Below, piece after piece: positions 12,286-24,740 of a stretch of DNA of 64,000 nucleotides (position 1 is its first letter; every line of letters starts with the position of its first letter). The translations under genes were made by a program, and so were the position numbers. The stretch lies in contig NC_079885.1 in assembly GCF_029227915.1 (NCBI RefSeq), forward strand, positions 29,267,001-29,331,000. Reading direction: 5' to 3'. The notes under the pieces were generated by a model. It searched no databases, had not been told where the DNA came from, and was given only the letters and a program-made list of their open reading frames with translations. Source of the stretch: Hydractinia symbiolongicarpus. Its lineage: Eukaryota > Cnidaria > Hydrozoa > Anthoathecata > Hydractiniidae.

Positions 12286-12308
12286 CCCGCCATTTCCCGT
12301 AAATCCCG
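12286..12308. other. Phased CCCG triplet (example copy)
   Basis: CCCG occurs at 12286, 12296 and 12305, about one helical turn apart, with A/T between them. The flanking ATTTCCCG and AAATCCCG are near-direct repeats of each other. The third motif runs into the head of the next monomer, where GGGC completes a CCCGGG palindrome in many copies. Ten-bp phasing of G/C and A/T is a known nucleosome-positioning feature; applying it here is inference. Confidence 0.6.
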
Positions 12309-13359
12309 GGCGCAGCCCGTATAGTCAAAAGTATACAAAGAAAGTACCCAGGGTGTAAATTCATTTCCACTATTCTATTTTTTCACCACTAAAACGCATG
12401 AGACTTGCAGTTTTCAGAATTGTTTTCATTTTTGATGAGACGCTTAATGAAAGTGCTTTAATCGCCGACAAACGAAAACCCGCCATTTCCCGTAAACCCC
12501 GGACTCGGCCCGTATAGTCAAAAGTATACAAAGAAAGTATCCAGGGAGTAAACTCATTTTCCGAACGATTTTTTAAATTATTTTTTCACCACTACAACGC
12601 ATGAGACTTGTAGTTTTTAAAAATGTTTTCATTTTTGATGAGACGCTGAATAAAAGAAGTTTAATCGTCGGCAAACGAAAACCCGCCATTTCCCGTAAAC
12701 CCCGGCCTCGGCCCGTATAGTCAAAAGTATACAAAGAAAGTACCCAGGGTGTAAACTCATTTCCCGAACGATTTTTTAAATTATTATTTCACCACTAAAG
12801 CCCATGAGACTTGTAGTTTTTAAAAATGTTTTCATTTTTGATGAGACGCTGAATAAAGGAAGTTTAATCGCCCTCAAACGAAAACTCGCGACTTCCCGTA
12901 AATCCCGGACTCGGCCCGTATAGTCAAAAGTATAAAAAGAAAGTACCCAGGGAGTAAACGCATTTTCCGAACGAATTTTTTTATTATTTTTTGACCACTA
13001 AAACGCATGAGACTTGTAGTTTTCAAAAATGTTTTCATATTTGATGGGACGCTGAATAAAAGAAGTTTAATCGCCGGCAAACGAAAACCCGCAATTTCCC
13101 GTAAACCCCGGACTCGACCCGTATAGTCAAAAGTATACAAAGAAAGTACCCAGGGAGTAAACTCATTTCCCGAACTATTTTTTAAATTATTTTTTCACCA
13201 CTAAAACGCATGAGACTTGTAGTTTTCAAAAATGTTTTCATTTTTGATGAGACGCTTAATGAAAGAGGTTTAATCGCCGGCAAACGAAATCCCGCGATTT
13301 CCCGTAAATCCGGGGCTTGGCCCGTATAGTCGAATGTATACAAAGAAAGTACCCAGGGA

Positions 13360-16178
13360 GTAAACTCATTTCCAAAACGATTTTTTAAATTACCTTTTCA
13401 CCACTAAAACCCATGAGACTTTTAGTTTTCAAAAATGTTTTCATTTTTGATGAGACGCTGAATAAAAGAAGTTTAATCGCCGGCAAACGAAAACCCGCCA
13501 TCTCCCGTAAACCCCGGACTCGGCCGTATAGTCAAAAGTATACAAAGAAAGTACCCAGGGTGTAAACTCATTTCCCGAACGAATTTTTATATTATTTTTT
13601 GACCACTAAAACGCATGAGACTTGTAGTTTTCAAAAATGTTTTCATATTTGATGGGACGCTGAATAAAAGAAGTTTAATCGCCGGCAAATGAAAACCCGC
13701 CATTTCCCGTAAACCCCGGACTCGGCCCGTATAGTCAAAAGTATACAAAGAAAGTACCCAGGGTGTAAACTCATTTCCACTATTCCATTTTTTCACCACT
13801 ACAACGCAGGAGACTTGTAGTTTTCAAAAATGTTTTCATTTTTGATGAGACGCTGAATAAAAGAAGTTTAATCGCCCTCATACGAAAACCCACGACTTCC
13901 CGTTAATCCCGGACTCGGCCCGTGTATTCAAAAGTATAAAAAGAAAGTACCCAGGGAGTAAACTCATTTTCCGAACGAATTTTTTTATTATTTTTTGACC
14001 ACTAAAACGCACGAGACTTGTAGTTTTCAAAAATGTTTTCATATTTGATGGGACGCTGAATAAAAGAAGTTTAATCGCCGGCAAACGAAAACCCGCAATT
14101 TCCCGTAAACCCCGGACTCGACCCGTATAGTCAAAAGTATACAAAGAAAGTACCCAGGGAGTAAACTCATTTCCCGAACTATTTTTTAAATTATTTTTTC
14201 ACCACTAAAACGCATGAGACTTGTAGTTTTCAAAAATGTTTTCATTTTTGATGAGACGCTTAATGAAGGGGTTTAATCGCCGGCAAACGAAATCCCGCGA
14301 TTTCCCGTAAATCCGGGGCTTGGCCCGTATAGTCGAATGTATACAAAGAAAGTAGCCAGGGAGTAAACTCATTTCCCGAACGATTTTTTAAATTTTTTTT
14401 CACCACTAAAACGCATGAGACTTGAAGTTTTCAAAAATGTTTTCATTCTTGATGAGACGCTTAATGAAAGAGGTTTAATCGCCGGCAAACGAAAACCCGC
14501 GATTTCCCGTAAATCCCGGGCTTGGCCCGTATAGTCGAATGTATACAAAGAAAGTACCCTGTGAGTAAACTCATTTCCAGAACAATTTTTTAAATTATTT
14601 TTTCACCACTAAAACGCATAAGACTTGTAGTTTTTAAAAATTTTTTCATTTGTGATGAGACGCTGAATAAAAGTAGTTTAATCGCCGGCAAACGAAAACC
14701 CGCGATTTCCCGCAAATCCCGGGCTTGGCCCGTATAGTCAAAAGTATACAAAGAAAGTACCCAGGGAGTAAACTCATTTCCCGAACGATTTTTTAAATTA
14801 TTTTTTCACCACTAAAACGCATAAGACTTGTAGTTTTCAAAAATGTTTTCATTTTTGCTGAGACGCTGAATAAAAGAAGTTTAATCGCCGGCAAAAGAAA
14901 ACCTGCGATTTCCCGTAAGTCCCGGACTCGGCCCGTATAGTCAAAAGTATACAAAGAAAGTACCCAGGGAGTAAACTCATTTCCCGAACGATTTTTTAAA
15001 TTATTTTTTCACCACTAAAACGCATAAGACTTGTAGTTTTCAAAAATGTTTTCATTTTTGATGAGACGCTGAATAAAAGAAGTTTAATCGCCGGCAAACG
15101 AAAACCCGCCATTTCCCGTAAATCCCGGGCGCAGCCCGTATAGTCAAAAGTATACAAAGAAAGTACCCAGGGTGTAAATTCATTTCCACTATTCTATTTT
15201 TTCACCACTAAAACGCATGAGACTTGCAGTTTTCAGAATTGTTTTCATTTTTGATGAGACGCTTAATGAAAGTGCTTTAATCGCCGACAAACGAAAACCC
15301 GCCATTTCCCGTAAACCCCGGACTCGGCCCGTATAGTCAAAAGTATACAAAGAAAGTATCCAGGGAGTAAACTCATTTTCCGAACGATTTTTTAAATTAT
15401 TTTTTCACCACTACAACGCATGAGACTTGTAGTTTTTAAAAATGTTTTCATTTTTGATGAGACGCTGAATAAAAGAAGTTTAATCGTCGGCAAACGAAAA
15501 CCCGCCATTTCCCGTAAACCCCGGCCTCGGCCCGTATAGTCAAAAGTATACAAAGAAAGTACCCAGGGTGTAAACTCATTTCCCGAACGATTTTTTAAAT
15601 TATTATTTCACCACTAAAGCCCATGAGACTTGTAGTTTTTAAAAATGTTTTCATTTTTGATGAGACGCTGAATAAAGGAAGTTTAATCGCCCTCAAACGA
15701 AAACTCGCGACTTCCCGTAAATCCCGGACTCGGCCCGTATAGTCAAAAGTATAAAAAGAAAGTACCCAGGGAGTAAACGCATTTTCCGAACGAATTTTTT
15801 TATTATTTTTTGACCACTAAAACGCATGAGACTTGTAGTTTTCAAAAATGTTTTCATATTTGATGGGACGCTGAATAAAAGAAGTTTAATCGCCGGCAAA
15901 CGAAAACCCGCAATTTCCCGTAAACCCCGGACTCGACCCGTATAGTCAAAAGTATACAAAGAAAGTACCCAGGGAGTAAACTCATTTTCCGAACTATTTT
16001 TTAAATTATTTTTTCACCACTAAAACGCATGAGACTTGTAGTTTTCAAAAATGTTTTCATTTTTGATGAGACGCTTAATGAAAGAGGTTTAATCGCCGGC
16101 AAACGAAATCCCGCGATTTCCCGTAAATCCGGGGCTTGGCCCGTATAGTCGAATGTATACAAAGAAAGTACCCAGGGA
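13360..16178. repeat. 2819-bp 14-mer HOR, copy 2
   Basis: This is an exact tandem continuation of copy 1. I spotted one clear substitution between the copies (C at 13169, T at 15988), so the duplication is very recent or homogenised. Identity runs a few bases past the end, to about 16190, before ATTTCCCGAACG replaces ATTTCCAAAACG. Confidence 0.93.
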
Positions 16179-18060
16179 GTAAACTCATTTCCCGAACGAT
16201 TTTTTAAATTATTTTTTCACCACTAAAACGCATGAGACTTGTAGTTATCAAAAATGTTTTCATTTTTGATGAGACGCTGAATAAAAGAAGTTTAATCGCC
16301 GGCAAAAGAAAACCTGCGATTTCCCGTAAGTCCCGGACTCGGCCCGTATAGTCAAAAGTATACAAAGAAAGTACCCAGGGAGTAAACTCATTTCCCAAAC
16401 GATTTTTTAAATTATTATTTCACAACTAAAGCCCATGAGACTTGTAGTTTTTCAAAATGTTTTCATTTTTGATGAGACGCTGAATAAAAGAAGTTTAATC
16501 GCCGGCAAACGAAAACCCGCGATTTCCCGTAAATCCCGGACTCGGCCCGTATAGTCAAAAGTATACAAAGAAAGTACCCAGGGAGTAAACTCATTTCCCA
16601 AACGATTTTTTAAATTATCTTTTCACCACTAAAACGCTTGAGACTTGCAGTTTTCAAAAATGTTTTCATTTTTGATGAGACGCTGAATAAAAGAAGTTTA
16701 ATCGCCGGCAAACGAAAACCCGCCATTTCCCGTAATCCCCGGACTCGGCCCGCATAGTCAAAAGTATACAAAGAAAGTACCCAGGAAGTAAACTCATTTC
16801 CCGAACGATTTTTTAAATTATTTTTTCACCACTAAAACGCATGAGACTTAAAGTTTTCAAAAATGTTTTCATTTTTGATGGGACGCTGAATAAAAAAGTT
16901 TAATCGCCGGCAAAAGAAAACCTGCGATTTCCCGTAAGTCCCGGACTCGGCCCGTATAGTCAAAAGTATACAAAGAAAGTACCCAGGGAGTAAACTCATT
17001 TCCCAAACGATTTTTTAAATTATTATTTCACCACTAAAGCCCAAGAGACTTGTAGTTTTTCAAAATGTTTTCATTTTTGATGAGACGCTGAATAAAAGAA
17101 GTTTAATCGCCGGCAAACGAAAACCCGCGATTTCCCGTAAATCCCGGACTCCGCCCGTATAGTCAAAAGTATACAAAGAAAGTACCCAGGGAGTAAACTC
17201 ATTTCCCAAACGATTTTTTAAATTATTATTTCACCACTAAAGCCCATGAGACTTGTAGTTTTTCAAAATGTTTTCATTTTTGATGAGACGCTGAATAAAA
17301 GAAGTTTAATCGCCGGCAAACGAAAACCCGCCATTTCCCGTAAACCCCGGCCTCGGCCCGTGTAGTGAAAAGTATACAAAGAAAGTACCCAGGGAGTAAA
17401 CTCATTTTCCGAACGATTTTTTAAATTTTTTTTTCGCCGCTACAACGCATGAGACTTGTAGTTTTCAGAAATGTTTTCATTTTTAATGAGACGCTTAATG
17501 AAAGTTGTTTAATCGCCGGCAAACGAAAACCCGCGATTTCCCGTAAATCCCGGGCTTGGCCTGTATAGTCGAATGTATACAAAGAAAAAACCCTGTGAGT
17601 AAACTCATTTCCAAAACGATTTTTTAAATTATCTTTTCACCACTAAAACGCATGAGACTTGTAGTTTACAAAAATGTTTTCATTTTTGATGAGACGCTGA
17701 ATAATAGAAGTTTAGTCGCCGGCAAACGAACACCCGCCATTTCCCGTAAATCCCGGGCGCAGCCCGTATAGTCAAAAGTATACAAAGAAAGTACCCAGGG
17801 TGTAAATTCATTTCCACTATTCCATTTTTTCACCACTAAAACGCATGAGACTTGCAGTTTTCAGAAATGTTTTCATTTTTGATGAGACGCTTAATGAAAG
17901 TGGTTTAATCGCTGACAAACGAAAACCCGCCATTTCCCGTAAACCGCCGACTCGGCCCGTATAGTCAAAAATATACAAAGAAAGTATCCAGTGAGTAAAC
18001 TCATTTTCCGAACGATTTCTTAAATTATTTTTTCACCACTACAACGCATGAGACTTGTAG
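16085..18060. repeat. Block B, copy 1 (~2 kb)
   Basis: This block matches 22767-24740 at a constant offset of 6682 bp. Shared marks are GACTTAAAGTTTTC, CGTAATCCCCGG with CCCGCATAG (16741/23423), GTGTAGTGAAAAG, and AATAATAGAAGTTTAGTCG. It ends within the monomer at ACGCATGAGACTTG(T/C)AG. The two copies enclose the 1825-bp repeats, which is the arrangement expected if those repeats expanded inside an older duplicated region. Confidence 0.85.
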
Positions 18061-18180
18061 TTTTTAAAAATGTTTTCATTTTTGATGAGACGCTGAATAA
18101 AAGAAGTTTAATCGTCGGCAAACGAAAACCCGCCATTTCCCGTAAACCCCGGCCTCGGCCCGTATAGTAAAAAGTGTACA

Positions 18181-20005
18181 AAGAAAGTACCCAGGGAGTA
18201 AATTCATTTTCCAAAGGATTTTTTAAATTTTTTTTTCGCCACTACAACGCATGAGACTTGTAGTTTTCAAAAATGTTTTCATTTTTGATGAGACGCTGAA
18301 TAAAAGAAGTTTAATCGCCGGCAAACGAAAACCTGCGATTTCCCGTAAATCCCTGGCTAAGCCCGTATAGTCAAACGTATACAAAGAAAGTACCCAGGGT
18401 GTAAACTCATTTCCCGAACGATTTTTTAAATTATTATTTCACCACTAAAGCCCATGAGACTTGTAGTTTTTAAAAATGTTTTCATTTTTGATGAGACCCT
18501 GCAAAGGAAGTTTAATCGCCCTCAAACGAAAACTCTCGACTTCCCGTAAATCCCGGACTCGGCCCGTATAGTCAAAAGTATACATAGAAAGTACCCAGGG
18601 AGTAAACTCATTTCCCGAACGATTTTTTAAATTATTTTTTCACCACTAAAACGCATGTGACTTGTAGTTTTCAAAAATGTTTTCATATTTGATGGGACGC
18701 TGAATAAAAGAAGTTTAATCGCCGGCAAACGAAAACCCGCAATTTCCCGTAAACCCCGGACTCGACCCGTATAGTCAAAAGTATACAAAGAAAGTACCCA
18801 GGGAGTAAACTCATTTCCCGAACTATTTTTTAAATTATTTTTTCACCACTAAAACGCATGAGACTTGTAGTTTTCAAAAATGTTTTCATTTTTGATGAGA
18901 CGCTTAATGAAAGAGGTTTAATCGCCGGCAAACGAAATCCCGCGATTTCCCGTAATAGCGGGGCTTGGCCCGTATAGTCGAATGTATACAAAGAAAGTAC
19001 CCAGGGAGTAAACTCATTTCCCGAACGATTTTTTAAATTATTTTTTCACCACTAAAACGCATGAAACTTGTAGTTATCAAAAATGTTTTCATTTTTGATG
19101 AGACGCTGAATAAAAGAAGTTTAATCGCCAGCAAAAGAAAACCTGCGATTTCCCGTAAGTCCCGGACTCGGCCCGTATAGTCAAAAGTATACAAAGAAAG
19201 TACCCAGGGAGTAAACTCATTTCCCAAACGATTTTTTAAATTATTATTTCACAACTAAAGCCCATGAGACTTGTAGTTTTTCAAAATGTTTTCATTTTTG
19301 ATGAGACGCTGAATAAAAGAAGTTTAATCGCCGGCAAACGAAAACCCGCGATTTCCCGTAAATCCCGGACTCGGCCCGTATAGTCAAAAGTATACAAAGA
19401 AAGTACACAGGGAGTAAACTCATTTCCCAAACGATTTTTTAAATTATCTTTTCACCACTAAAACGCTTGAGACTTGCAGTTTTCAAAAATGTTTTCATTT
19501 TTGATGAGACGCTGAATGAAAGAGGTTTAATCGCCGGCAAACGAAATCCCGCGATTTCCCGTAAATCCGGGGCTTGGCCCGTATAGTCGAATGTATACAA
19601 AGAAAGTACCCAGGGAGTAAACTCATTTCCCGAACGATTTTTTAAATTATTTTTTCACCACTAAAACGCATGAGACTTGTAGTTATCAAAAATGTTTTCA
19701 TTTTTGATGAGACGCTGAATAAAAGAAGTTTAATCGCCGGCAAAAGAAAACCTGCGATTTCCCGTAAATCCCGGACTCGGCCCGTATAGTCAAAAGTATA
19801 AAAAGAAATTACCCAGGGAGTAAACTCATTTCCCAAACGATTTTTTAAATTATTATTTCACAACTAAAGCCCATGAGACTTGTAGTTTTTTAAAATGTTT
19901 TCATTTTTGATGAGACGCTGAATAAAAGAAGTTTAATGGCCGGCAAACGAAAACCCGCGATTTCCCGTAAATCCCGGACTCGGCCCGTATAGTCAAAAGT
20001 ATACA
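18181..20005. repeat. 1825-bp 9-mer HOR, copy 1
   Basis: This copy begins near the AAATTCATTTTCCAAAGG variant at 18200, which recurs at 20025 and 21850. Other marks are GTCAAACGTATAC, a short GACCCTGCAAAGG monomer at 18495, and CGTAATAGCGGGG. Nine monomers fit 1825 bp, with the GACCCTGCAAAGG monomer a few bases short. Confidence 0.9.
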
Positions 20006-21830
20006 AAGAAAGTACCCAGGGAGTAAATTCATTTTCCAAAGGATTTTTTAAATTTTTTTTTCGCCACTACAACGCATGAGACTTGTAGTTTTCAAAAATG
20101 TTTTCATTTTTGATGAGACGCTGAATAAAAGAAGTTTAATCGCCGGCAAACGAAAACCTGCGATTTCCCGTAAATCCCTGGCTAAGCCCGTATAGTCAAA
20201 CGTATACAAAGAAAGTACCCAGGGTGTAAACTCATTTCCCGAACGATTTTTTAAATTATTATTTCACCACTAAAGCCCATGAGACTTGTAGTTTTTAAAA
20301 ATGTTTTCATTTTTGATGAGACCCTGCAAAGGAAGTTTAATCGCCCTCAAACGAAAACTCTCGACTTCCCGTAAATCCCGGACTCGGCCCGTATAGTCAA
20401 AAGTATACATAGAAAGTACCCAGGGAGTAAACTCATTTCCCGAACGATTTTTTAAATTATTTTTTCACCACTAAAACGCATGTGACTTGTAGTTTTCAAA
20501 AATGTTTTCATATTTGATGGGACGCTGAATAAAAGAAGTTTAATCGCCGGCAAACGAAAACCCGCAATTTCCCGTAAACCCCGGACTCGACCCGTATAGT
20601 CAAAAGTATACAAAGAAAGTACCCAGGGAGTAAACTCATTTCCCGAACTATTTTTTAAATTATTTTTTCACCACTAAAACGCATGAGACTTGTAGTTTTC
20701 AAAAATGTTTTCATTTTTGATGAGACGCTTAATGAAAGAGGTTTAATCGCCGGCAAACGAAATCCCGCGATTTCCCGTAATAGCGGGGCTTGGCCCGTAT
20801 AGTCGAATGTATACAAAGAAAGTACCCAGGGAGTAAACTCATTTCCCGAACGATTTTTTAAATTATTTTTTCACCACTAAAACGCATGAGACTTGTAGTT
20901 ATCAAAAATGTTTTCATTTTTGATGAGACGCTGAATAAAAGAAGTTTAATCGCCAGCAAAAGAAAACCTGCGATTTCCCGTAAGTCCCGGACTCGGCCCG
21001 TATAGTCAAAAGTATACAAAGAAAGTACCCAGGGAGTAAACTCATTTCCCAAACGATTTTTTAAATTATTATTTCACAACTAAAGCCCATGAGACTTGTA
21101 GTTTTTCAAAATGTTTTCATTTTTGATGAGACGCTGAATAAAAGAAGTTTAATCGCCGGCAAACGAAAACCCGCGATTTCCCGTAAATCCCGGACTCGGC
21201 CCGTATAGTCAAAAGTATACAAAGAAAGTACACAGGGAGTAAACTCATTTCCCAAACGATTTTTTAAATTATCTTTTCACCACTAAAACGCTTGAGACTT
21301 GCAGTTTTCAAAAATGTTTTCATTTTTGATGAGACGCTGAATGAAAGAGGTTTAATCGCCGGCAAACGAAATCCCGCGATTTCCCGTAAATCCGGGGCTT
21401 GGCCCGTATAGTCGAATGTATACAAAGAAAGTACCCAGGGAGTAAACTCATTTCCCGAACGATTTTTTAAATTATTTTTTCACCACTAAAACGCATGAGA
21501 CTTGTAGTTATCAAAAATGTTTTCATTTTTGATGAGACGCTGAATAAAAGAAGTTTAATCGCCGGCAAAAGAAAACCTGCGATTTCCCGTAAATCCCGGA
21601 CTCGGCCCGTATAGTCAAAAGTATAAAAAGAAATTACCCAGGGAGTAAACTCATTTCCCAAACGATTTTTTAAATTATTATTTCACAACTAAAGCCCATG
21701 AGACTTGTAGTTTTTCAAAATGTTTTCATTTTTGATGAGACGCTGAATAAAAGAAGTTTAATGGCCGGCAAACGAAAACCCGCGATTTCCCGTAAATCCC
21801 GGACTCGGCCCGTATAGTCAAAAGTATACA
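20006..21830. repeat. 1825-bp 9-mer HOR, copy 2
   Basis: Follows copy 1 directly and shares its rare marks at offset 1825. It carries a few private changes, for example ACGCATGAGAC at about 20882 where copy 1 has ACGCATGAAAC, and TTTTTCAAAATG near 21712 where copy 1 has TTTTTTAAAATG. Confidence 0.9.
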
Positions 21831-23250
21831 AAGAAAGTACCCAGGGAGTAAATTCATTTTCCAAAGGATTTTTTAAATTTTTTTTTCGCCACTACAACGC
21901 ATGAGACTTGTAGTTTCCAAAAATGTTTTCATTTTTGATGAGACGCTGAATAAAAGAAGTTTAATCGCCGGCAAACGAAAACCTGCGATTTCCCGTAAAT
22001 CCCGGGCTAAGCCCGTATAGTCAAACGTATACAAAGAAAGTACCCAGGGTGTAAACTCATTTCCCGAACGATTTTTTAAATTATTATTTCACCACTAAAG
22101 CCCATGAGACTTGTAGTTTTTAAAAATGTTTTCATTTTTGATGAGACCCTGCAAAGGAAGTTTAATCGCCCTCAAACGAAAACTCTCGACTTCCCGTAAA
22201 TCCCGGACTCGGCCCGTATAGTCAAAAGTATACATAGAAAGTAACCAGGGAGTAAACTCATTTCCTGAACGATTTTTTAAATTATTTTTTCACCACTAAA
22301 ACGCATGTGACTTGTAGTTTTCAAAAATGTTTTCATATTTGATGGGACGCTGAATAAAAGAAGTTTAATCGCCGGCAAACGAAAACCCGCAATTTCCCGT
22401 AAACCCCGGACTCGACCCGTATAGTCAAAAGTATACAAAGAAAGTACCCAGGGAGTAAACTCATTTCCCGAACTATTTTTTAAATTATTTTTTCACCACT
22501 AAAACGCATGAGACTTGTAGTTTTCAAAAATGTTTTCATTTTTGATGAGACGCTTAATGAAAGAGGTTTAATCGCCGGCAAACGAAAACCCGCGATTTCC
22601 CGTAAATCCCGGACTCGGCCCGTATAGTCAAAAGTATACAAAGAAAGTACCCAGGGAGTAAACTCATTTCCCAAACGATTTTTTAAATTATCTTTTCACC
22701 ACTAAAACGCTTGAGACTTGCAGTTTTCAAAAATGTTTTCATTTTTGATGAGACGCTGAATGAAAGAGGTTTAATCGCCGGCAAACGAAATCCCGCGATT
22801 TCCCGTAAATCCGGGGCTTGGCCCGTATAGTCGAATGTATACAAAGAAAGTACCCAGGGAGTAAACTCATTTCCCGAACGATTTTTTAAATTATTTTTTC
22901 ACCACTAAAACGCATGAGACTTGTAGTTATCAAAAATGTTTTCATTTTTGATGAGACGCTGAATAAAAGAAGTTTAATCGCCGGCAAAAGAAAACCTGCG
23001 ATTTCCCGTAAATCCCGGACTCGGCCCGTATAGTCAAAAGTATACAAAGAAAGTACCCAGGGAGTAAACTCATTTCCCAAACGATTTTTTAAATTATTAT
23101 TTCACAACTAAAGCCCATGAGACTTGTAGTTTTTCAAAATGTTTTCATTTTTGATGAGACGCTGAATAAAAGAAGTTTAATCGCCGGCAAACGAAAACCC
23201 GCGATTTCCCGTAAATCCCGGACTCGGCCCGTATAGTCAAAAGTATACAA
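21831..23250. repeat. 1825-bp HOR, copy 3 with two-monomer deletion
   Basis: The copy runs in register with copy 2 until about 22587. There the expected AAATCCCGCG...TAGCGGGG is replaced by AAACCCGCG...GGACTCGG, and the offset to copy 2 falls from 1825 to about 1419. The loss of about 406 bp is two whole monomers, so the array stays in phase. It then merges into Block B copy 2. Confidence 0.87.
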
Positions 23251-24740
23251 AGAAAGTACCCAGGGAGTAAACTCATTTCCCAAACGATTTTTTAAATTAT
23301 CTTTTCACCACTAAAACGCTTGAGACTTGCAGTTTTCAAAAATGTTTTCATTTTTGATGAGACGCTGAATAAAAGAAGTTTAATCGCCGGCAAACGAAAA
23401 CCCGCCATTTCCCGTAATCCCCGGACTCGGCCCGCATAGTCAAAAGTATACAAAGAAAGTACCCAGGAAGTAAACTCATTTCCCGAACGATTTTTTAAAT
23501 TATTTTTTCACCACTAAAACGCATGAGACTTAAAGTTTTCAAAAATGTTTTCATTTTTGATGGGACGCTGAATAAAAAAGTTTAATCGCCGGCACAAGAA
23601 AACCTGCGATTTCCCGTAAGTCCCGGACTCGGCCCGTATAGTCAAAAGTATACAAAGAAAGTACCCAGGGAGTAAACTCATTTCCCAAACGATTTTTTAA
23701 ATTATTATTTCACCACTAAAGCCCATGAGACTTGTAGTTTTTCAAAATGTTTTTATTTTTGATGAGACGCTGAATAAAAGAAGTTTAATCGCCGGCAAAC
23801 GAAAACCCGCGATTTCCCGTAAATCCCGGACTCCGCCCGTATAGTCAAAAGTATACAAAGAAAGTACCCAGGGAGTAAACTCATTTCCCAAACGATTTTT
23901 TAAATTATTATTTCACCACTAAAGCCCATGAGACTTGTAGTTTTTCAAAATGTTTTCATTTTTGATGAGACGCTAAATAAAAGAAGTTTAATCGCCGGCA
24001 AACGAAAACCCGCCATTTCCCGTAAACCCCGGCCTCGGCCCGTGTAGTGAAAAGTATACAAAGAAAGTACCCAGGGAGTAAACTCATTTTCCGAACGATT
24101 TTTTAAATTTTTTTTTCGCCGCTACAACGCATGAGACTTGTAGTTTTCAGAAATGTTTTCATTTTTAATGAGACGCTTAATGAAAGTTGTTTAATCGCCG
24201 GCAAACGAAAACCCGCGATTTCCCGTAAATCCCGGGCTTGGCCTGTATAGTCGAATGTATACAAAGAAAAAACCCTGTGAGTAAACTCATTTCCAAAACG
24301 ATTTTTTAAATTATCTTTTCACCACTAAAACGCATGAGACTTGTAGTTTACAAAAATGTTTTCATTTTTGATGAGACGCTGAATAATAGAAGTTTAGTCG
24401 CCGGCAAACGAACACCCGCCATTTCCCGTAAATCCCGGGCGCAGCCCGTATAGTCAAAAGTATACAAAGAAAGTACCCAGGGTGTAAATTCATTTCCACT
24501 ATTCCATTTTTTCACCACTAAAACGCATGAGACTTGCAGTTTTCAGAAATGTTTTCATTTTTGATGAGACGCTTAATGAAAGTGGTTTAATCGCCGACAA
24601 ACGAAAACCCGCCATTTCCCGTAAACCGCCGATTCGGCCCGTATAGTCAAAAATATACAAAGAAAGTATCCAGTGAGTAAACTCATTTTCCGAACGATTT
24701 CTTAAATTATTTTTTCACCACTACAACGCATGAGACTTGC
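22767..24740. repeat. Block B, copy 2
   Basis: Second copy of 16085-18060 at offset 6682; a few private changes are visible (CGGCACAAGAAAA near 23592, GATTCGGCC near 24632, CGCTAAATAAAAG near 23973). It overlaps the tail of the third 1825-bp copy because both share the same monomers. Beyond 24740 the offset to the first copy becomes 6479, one monomer less. Confidence 0.85.

Larger units (their letters stand above)
12105..12307 (+). repeat. Representative full-length monomer (203 bp)
   Basis: This copy is close to the consensus and exactly 203 bp, taken from the GGACTCGG landmark to just before the next monomer's GGGCGCAG. Segments in order: variable head with GGCCCGTATAG; dyad GTATA/TATAC; AAAGAAAGTACCCAGGG; GTAAACTCATTTCCCGAACG; T-rich core; CACCACTAAAACGCAT; ACTTGTAGTTT; the 9-bp hairpin; GAGACGCTGAATAAAAG; TTTAATCGCCGGCAAACG; and the CCCG triplet. 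The phase is arbitrary, since a tandem array has no natural start. Across the window the hairpin-to-AATAAA part is the most uniform. The head (GGACTCGG or GGGCTTGG) and the T-rich core are the most variable. Confidence 0.93.
10541..13359. repeat. 2819-bp 14-mer HOR, copy 1
   Basis: A unit of 2819 bp (about 13.9 monomers, including short forms) starts just after CCCTGTGAG and is followed directly by a second copy. Rare variants occur at the same positions in both copies: ACGCAGGAGAC, AATGAAGGGGTTT, TTTGTGATGAG and CAGAATTGTTTTC. Several 10-bp-shorter monomers explain why the length is below 14 x 203. Confidence 0.93.
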
